A stretch of DNA of 9,905 bases from an uncultured Lachnospiraceae bacterium (GTDB lineage Bacteria > Bacillota > Clostridia > Lachnospirales > Lachnospiraceae), in NCBI GenBank assembly GCA_946538445.1, contig CAMNGO010000061.1:1-9905 (forward strand), given 5' to 3'. The position numbers and the translations under genes are program-made. The notes beneath the pieces were generated by a model that saw nothing but the letters and a program-made list of their open reading frames with translations, was not told where the DNA came from and searched no databases. The first letter of the stretch is position 1; every line of letters begins with the position of its first letter. This document shows positions 6,832 to 9,905 of the stretch, piece by piece.

Positions 6832-7618
6832 AACGCACACCTCCTAAAGATGGGACTGCCTCTAAAAGCATCTTAGTATAAGGGTTCTCGGATACTTTAA
6901 GAATCTGTTCACGGGTCCCTTCATCTTCAATAATACCGTTTTTCATCACAATCAGGTAATCTGCCATATAGGCAGCCACTCCAAGATTGTGGGTAACTAT
7001 GATGATACTGGTACCAAAGTCATCCCGCAGTTCCATAAACTGGCGTATAATCTGTGCCTGTGTAGTCACATCCAGAGCACTTGTGGGTTCATCTGCCAGC
7101 AATAATTTCGGCTCGTAAGTCATACCCATGGCGATTCCCACACGTTGTCTCATACCTCCGGATAACTGGAAGGGATAGCTGCGCATGATATTATCTCCAC
7201 TGGGAAGTCTCATGCGTTCCAGCATCCTTACCGCTTTGTCCCAGGCATCTTTTTTGGAGATTCCTTTATCATGGGTCTGAATATACTCCACATAAGAAGA
7301 GCCAATCTTCCTGGTGGGATTCATCATGGCACCGGAATCCTGGAATATCATGGAGATCTCTGTTCCGCGAAGTTCTCTCCACTCGTCTGCTGTTTTATTT
7401 AACAGTGATTGTCCGTTAAAGAGTATCTCCCCTTTCGTCACTTTACCGCCTCTGGCCAATAAACCCAAGGCCGCGCGGATCACTGTTGTTTTACCACTGC
7501 CGGATTCTCCGACAATACTGCATATCTGACCCTCTTCCATGGTCAGATTAAAGTCTTTTACAATCTCCCGGGTACCGTAGGAGATGGTAGCATTTTTAAT
7601 CTCTAATAATAAAGCCAT
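6824..7618 (-). CDS. Dpp/Opp/Nik-type ABC importer ATPase, D subunit (short form)
   Basis: Second nucleotide-binding subunit of the importer, 264 residues. Walker A GESGSGKTT is at 37-45, the Q-loop glutamine at 93, the signature LSGGM at 152-156, Walker B LLLADE at 172-177 and the switch histidine at 210. It ends soon after an ENPYTKMLL segment (244-252) and so lacks the cysteine-containing C-terminal extension of its partner. A length near 260 is closer to NikD than to DppD or OppD, which usually exceed 320 residues, but this alone does not prove nickel as substrate. The ATG has AGGAGG ten bases upstream. The gene lies 15 bases behind the C permease and overlaps the F gene by 8 bases. Confidence 0.93.
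   Translation of the reverse strand: MALLLEIKNATISYGTREIVKDFNLTMEEGQICSIVGESGSGKTTVIRAALGLLARGGKVTKGEILFNGQSLLNKTADEWRELRGTEISMIFQDSGAMMNPTRKIGSSYVEYIQTHDKGISKKDAWDKAVRMLERMRLPSGDNIMRSYPFQLSGGMRQRVGIAMGMTYEPKLLLADEPTSALDVTTQAQIIRQFMELRDDFGTSIIIVTHNLGVAAYMADYLIVMKNGIIEDEGTREQILKVSENPYTKMLLEAVPSLGGVRYV
6840..6845 (-). promoter_or_regulatory. Ribosome binding site that fixes the F-subunit start
   Basis: AGGAGG on the minus strand, eight bases before the ATG at 6831 and inside the 3' end of the D-subunit gene. Its position rules out the GTG at 6840. Confidence 0.85.
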
Positions 7619-7633
7619 ATCTTCATCTCCTCC

Positions 7634-8461
7634 TTATTCATTCTTTGGATCCAGGATATCGCGAAGGCTGTCTCCCAGCATATTAAAGACTACAACTGTC
7701 ACAAAGATCGCAAGACCGGGAAATACCATAAGCCACGGTGCAGACTGCATATAAGCACGTCCCTCACTAAGCATCAAACCCCATTCCGGAGTAGGAGGCA
7801 CTGCTCCAAATCCCAGGAAGGAAAGAGCTGCAAGTTCCAGCATCATACTGCCGATATCTGTAGCCGCTGTAATAACCAGCGTCGGCAAGGCATTGGGCAG
7901 CATATATTTAGTCAGCATGTAGGTCGTTTTGGATCCGGTGACGACGGCTGCTTCCACATAATCCCTGTGACGAATCTTCATGACAAGGCTTCGTGCCAGA
8001 CGTGCATATTTCGGCCAGGTTACCAGCGCAATGGCCAGGATGGCGTTTCTGACACTGGCTCCCATGATACCGGCTACTGCCAGGGCAAGAACCAGACCCG
8101 GGAAAGCCAGCATCATATCTGCAATACGCATGATTATGGTATCCACAATTCCGCCAAAATATCCGGCAAGGATACCGAGCACCATACCAACTGCAAATAC
8201 AAGAAAAACAATTGAGAAGGATGCCACCAGGGAAACCCTTGAACCGTAGATGACGCGGGCATAGATGTCTCTTCCCATTTTATCAGTACCAAAGATATGG
8301 GAAGAACTAGGAGGCTGTATCGCCTGGGAGAGATCTCCTGCAGTGGGATCAACTCCTCCGGATACAATCGGGGCAAAGATTGCCGTCAGCACAATCAATA
8401 TTGCCAGGATTAAAAATATCGTGAATGTTTTATTTTTCAAAAAGAAATTCTGTTTTTTCAT
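7634..8461 (-). CDS. Dpp/Opp/Nik-type ABC importer permease, C subunit
   Basis: A membrane permease of 275 residues that pairs with the B subunit to form the translocation channel. After a short positive N terminus and a first membrane helix (about 13-31), the family motif FGTDKMGRDIYAR covers 57-69. Further hydrophobic segments follow. The cytoplasmic EAA loop, EAAVVTGSK (170-178) through LPN (188-190), contacts an ATPase subunit. The C terminus NMLGDSLRDILDP is characteristic of DppC/OppC/NikC proteins. The length is normal for the family. The ATG has a GAGGTGATAGG purine stretch directly upstream and lies four bases behind the stop of the B-subunit gene. Confidence 0.94.
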   Translation of the reverse strand: MKKQNFFLKNKTFTIFLILAILIVLTAIFAPIVSGGVDPTAGDLSQAIQPPSSSHIFGTDKMGRDIYARVIYGSRVSLVASFSIVFLVFAVGMVLGILAGYFGGIVDTIIMRIADMMLAFPGLVLALAVAGIMGASVRNAILAIALVTWPKYARLARSLVMKIRHRDYVEAAVVTGSKTTYMLTKYMLPNALPTLVITAATDIGSMMLELAALSFLGFGAVPPTPEWGLMLSEGRAYMQSAPWLMVFPGLAIFVTVVVFNMLGDSLRDILDPKNE

Positions 8462-8465
8462 CCTA

Positions 8466-9404
8466 TCACCTCGACAATCTCATGCGCGGATCAATGAAAT
8501 AATAAGACAAATCAACCAAGAGGTTGATGACCATATAGATTACCGCAATCCATAATACATATCCCTGTATCAGATAATAATCACAGGAAGTGATCGCTGA
8601 GACCGCAAGATTGCCAAGTCCCGGATAAGAGAATATTACTTCAACTACAGAGGTACCACCCAGCAAAGACCCGATGGACAGACCCAGCATGGTGATCAGA
8701 GGAAGAAGGGAATTAGGGAACACATGGAACCACAAAATCTTCCAGAATTTCACGCCTCTTGCCTCCGCTCCAATCACATAGTCAGAAGACAGTTCTTCCA
8801 GTACGGCCGTCCGGACCTGTCGGGTATATTTTGAAGACATGGCAATTGCCAGGGTCAGAGAAGGCAATACCATGCTTTTAAAGTCTCCGCCCGAAGAGAC
8901 AACGGGGAAGATAGATATTTTCACACAAAACAGAAGCATTAACATAAGTCCAACCCAGAAATTGGGCAATGAAACTCCAAGAAAGGTAATGCCCCTGCAC
9001 AAATAGTCAATCCAGGAATCTTTGTACACTGCCGACAGCATCCCCAGAGGAACCGCCAGGATCAGCATCATGATCACTGAAAAAACAGTCAGCTTCAAAG
9101 TTGCCGGCAAACGGGTCAGAAGTAAGGTAACAACCGGCTTATGAAGCATATAAGATTCACCAAAATCACCATGTAAGCAGTTGCCGGCCCACCGTATATA
9201 CTGAGTAAAGAACGGATCATTCAATCCCATCTCCTCACGGACCCTGGCTATGGTAACCTCATCCGGCACCTGTCCGGATGCAATGTACATATGTCGGACA
9301 GGATCCCCTGGTGATACATAAGTGAGCAAAAATGTCAGAAAACTGATTCCGATCAGTACAACTACTATCTGAATAATTCTGGAGATTAATTGTTTCTTAC
9401 TCAA
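8466..9404 (-). CDS. Dpp/Opp/Nik-type ABC importer permease, B subunit
   Basis: A membrane permease of 312 residues. It opens with a first helix (about 10-30) ending in YVSPGDPV, typical of DppB/OppB/NikB. It carries REEMGLNDPFFTQYIRW (56-72), GDFGESY (79-85), the EAA-type loop GAEARGVKFWKIL (212-224) and the family C terminus IDPRMRL (304-310). The start is a TTG at 9404, supported by AGGAG seven bases upstream. It is the first gene after the terminator-like hairpin at 9461-9493, so it may be expressed at a lower level than the binding protein upstream. Substrate class is peptide or nickel-complex type; the sequence does not decide between them. Confidence 0.94.
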   Translation of the reverse strand: MSKKQLISRIIQIVVVLIGISFLTFLLTYVSPGDPVRHMYIASGQVPDEVTIARVREEMGLNDPFFTQYIRWAGNCLHGDFGESYMLHKPVVTLLLTRLPATLKLTVFSVIMMLILAVPLGMLSAVYKDSWIDYLCRGITFLGVSLPNFWVGLMLMLLFCVKISIFPVVSSGGDFKSMVLPSLTLAIAMSSKYTRQVRTAVLEELSSDYVIGAEARGVKFWKILWFHVFPNSLLPLITMLGLSIGSLLGGTSVVEVIFSYPGLGNLAVSAITSCDYYLIQGYVLWIAVIYMVINLLVDLSYYFIDPRMRLSR

Positions 9405-9411
9405 GAAATAT

Positions 9412-9416
9412 CTCCT
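9412..9416 (-). promoter_or_regulatory. Ribosome binding site supporting the TTG start of the B permease
   Basis: AGGAG on the minus strand lies seven bases before the TTG at 9404. The next in-frame methionine is far inside the protein and would remove the first membrane helix. Confidence 0.75.
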
Positions 9417-9460
9417 CTCTTTCCATAAATAATACTATGATACTTTTTAACGAAAAACGC

Positions 9461-9493
9461 AGGGAGGGAACAGTATATTACTGAACCCTCCCT
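9461..9493 (-). terminator. Hairpin terminator or attenuator between the binding protein and permease genes
   Basis: On the minus strand the outer stem is AGGGAGGG with CCCTCCCT (8 bp), followed after a symmetric TT/TT mismatch by an inner stem CAGTA/TACTG around a 3-base loop. GCGTTTTTCG follows the stem, giving a short U-tract three bases downstream. It lies in the 161-base gap between the binding-protein stop (9566) and the B-permease start (9404). A leaky terminator here would make more binding protein than permease, a common arrangement in importers of this kind. The stem is certain; the read-through is inferred. Confidence 0.75.
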
Positions 9494-9565
9494 TCTTAAT
9501 CATATCAAATAAGTATTGTCATCTGTTCAGTACTCTTTGATAATGTATATTTACACAGACTCCTC

Positions 9566-9905
9566 TTATTGTGCAGGTGTAATCTCAGTGCTCAACCAGT
9601 AGTAATCTGCAGTATGAATGTGAGCATATCCGACATTCTTAGAGTAGATCATGGAGCTGTTGTAATATCCGTCAATGACTGCAACCGCATCATCAACCAG
9701 AATCTGCTGCATCTGCTGGAAGAGCTCTGCACGTGCATCTTTATCAGATGTCTCTGTAAGTTTTTCATATAATGCATCGTACTCATCGTTCTGATATCCA
9801 CAGTAGTTTGCTTCAGATTTGCCGTACCAGTTAGCCATGTATTCTGTGGGGTCACCATTTGCAACGGTGGTCCAGTTGTTGTTGTTTAAGTCGTACTCGC
9901 CGGAA
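9566..9905 (-). CDS. Extracellular solute-binding protein, SBP_bac_5 type (C-terminal part)
   Basis: Only the last 112 residues are in the window; the frame runs open off the right edge. The segment shows the pattern of the C-terminal end of oligopeptide/dipeptide/nickel-binding proteins: NDEYDALYEKL, then a helix with ARAELFQQMQQILVDD, then a strand with a tyrosine-rich end and the terminus ADYYWLSTEITPAQ. The full protein should be a secreted lipoprotein of about 500 residues that delivers the ligand to the adjacent permeases. It is the first visible gene of the set, and its promoter lies outside the window. Family assignment is good from pattern and context; the ligand cannot be judged because the binding domain is missing. 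Confidence 0.85.
   Translation of the reverse strand, partial: SGEYDLNNNNWTTVANGDPTEYMANWYGKSEANYCGYQNDEYDALYEKLTETSDKDARAELFQQMQQILVDDAVAVIDGYYNSSMIYSKNVGYAHIHTADYYWLSTEITPAQ

Noticed and set aside
6832..6840. GTG start at 6840 for the F-type ATPase
   Set aside because: The GTG overlaps the AGGAGG that is correctly spaced for the ATG at 6831.
9405..9460. Separate promoter for the permease genes downstream of the hairpin
   Set aside because: TATCAT-like and TAGTATTAT-like boxes exist, but no -35 box at proper spacing; AT-rich chance matches are likely.

Overview
The window reads as a chromosomal segment of a low-to-moderate GC anaerobic Firmicute, most likely a gut Lachnospiraceae-type Clostridium relative. 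This rests on the style of the proteins, AGGAGG-type ribosome binding sites, frequent TTG starts, a sigma-A-type promoter with perfect consensus boxes, and lipoprotein and metal-ATPase variants typical of Clostridia. The genus is an inference. Every supportable gene lies on the minus strand, so the window is best read from its right end to its left. The plus-strand open frames are shadows.

Right part (about 9905 to 2495) is one long collinear gene set. It starts with the C-terminal end of an extracellular solute-binding protein of the oligopeptide/nickel type (cut by the window edge). A hairpin terminator or attenuator follows, then two permeases and two ATPases of a Dpp/Opp/Nik-type ABC importer, in the order B, C, D, F. 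Close behind come a lipoprotein that looks like a type 1 periplasmic-binding protein and two tandem paralogous zinc hydrolases of the M14 aspartoacylase/succinylglutamate desuccinylase group. The second hydrolase carries an extra C-terminal tail of about 50 residues with a histidine-rich run. Gaps from permease B onward are 4 to 36 bases, with one 8-base overlap, which suggests co-transcription. The simplest reading is uptake of a small peptide or N-acylated amino acid followed by hydrolysis inside the cell. The substrate cannot be read from the sequence.

Left part (about 2502 to 9) is a metal-export unit: a free-standing 73-residue heavy-metal-binding (HMA) protein followed by a P1B-2 type Zn/Cd/Pb ATPase that has no HMA domain of its own. 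Its promoter has perfect TTGACA and TATAAT boxes 17 bp apart. Two matching 22-bp inverted repeats flank it with centres 62 bp apart, and look like paired operators for a metal-sensing repressor that is not encoded in the window. The upstream operator overlaps the stop codon of the last hydrolase gene. The gap between the HMA gene and the ATPase gene holds a 123-bp imperfect inverted repeat of unknown role.

I see no RNA genes, CRISPR arrays, transposase genes or phage genes. The observations most worth following are the paired operators, the hydrolase/type 1-binding-lipoprotein/importer combination, the detached HMA domain and the intergenic inverted repeat.
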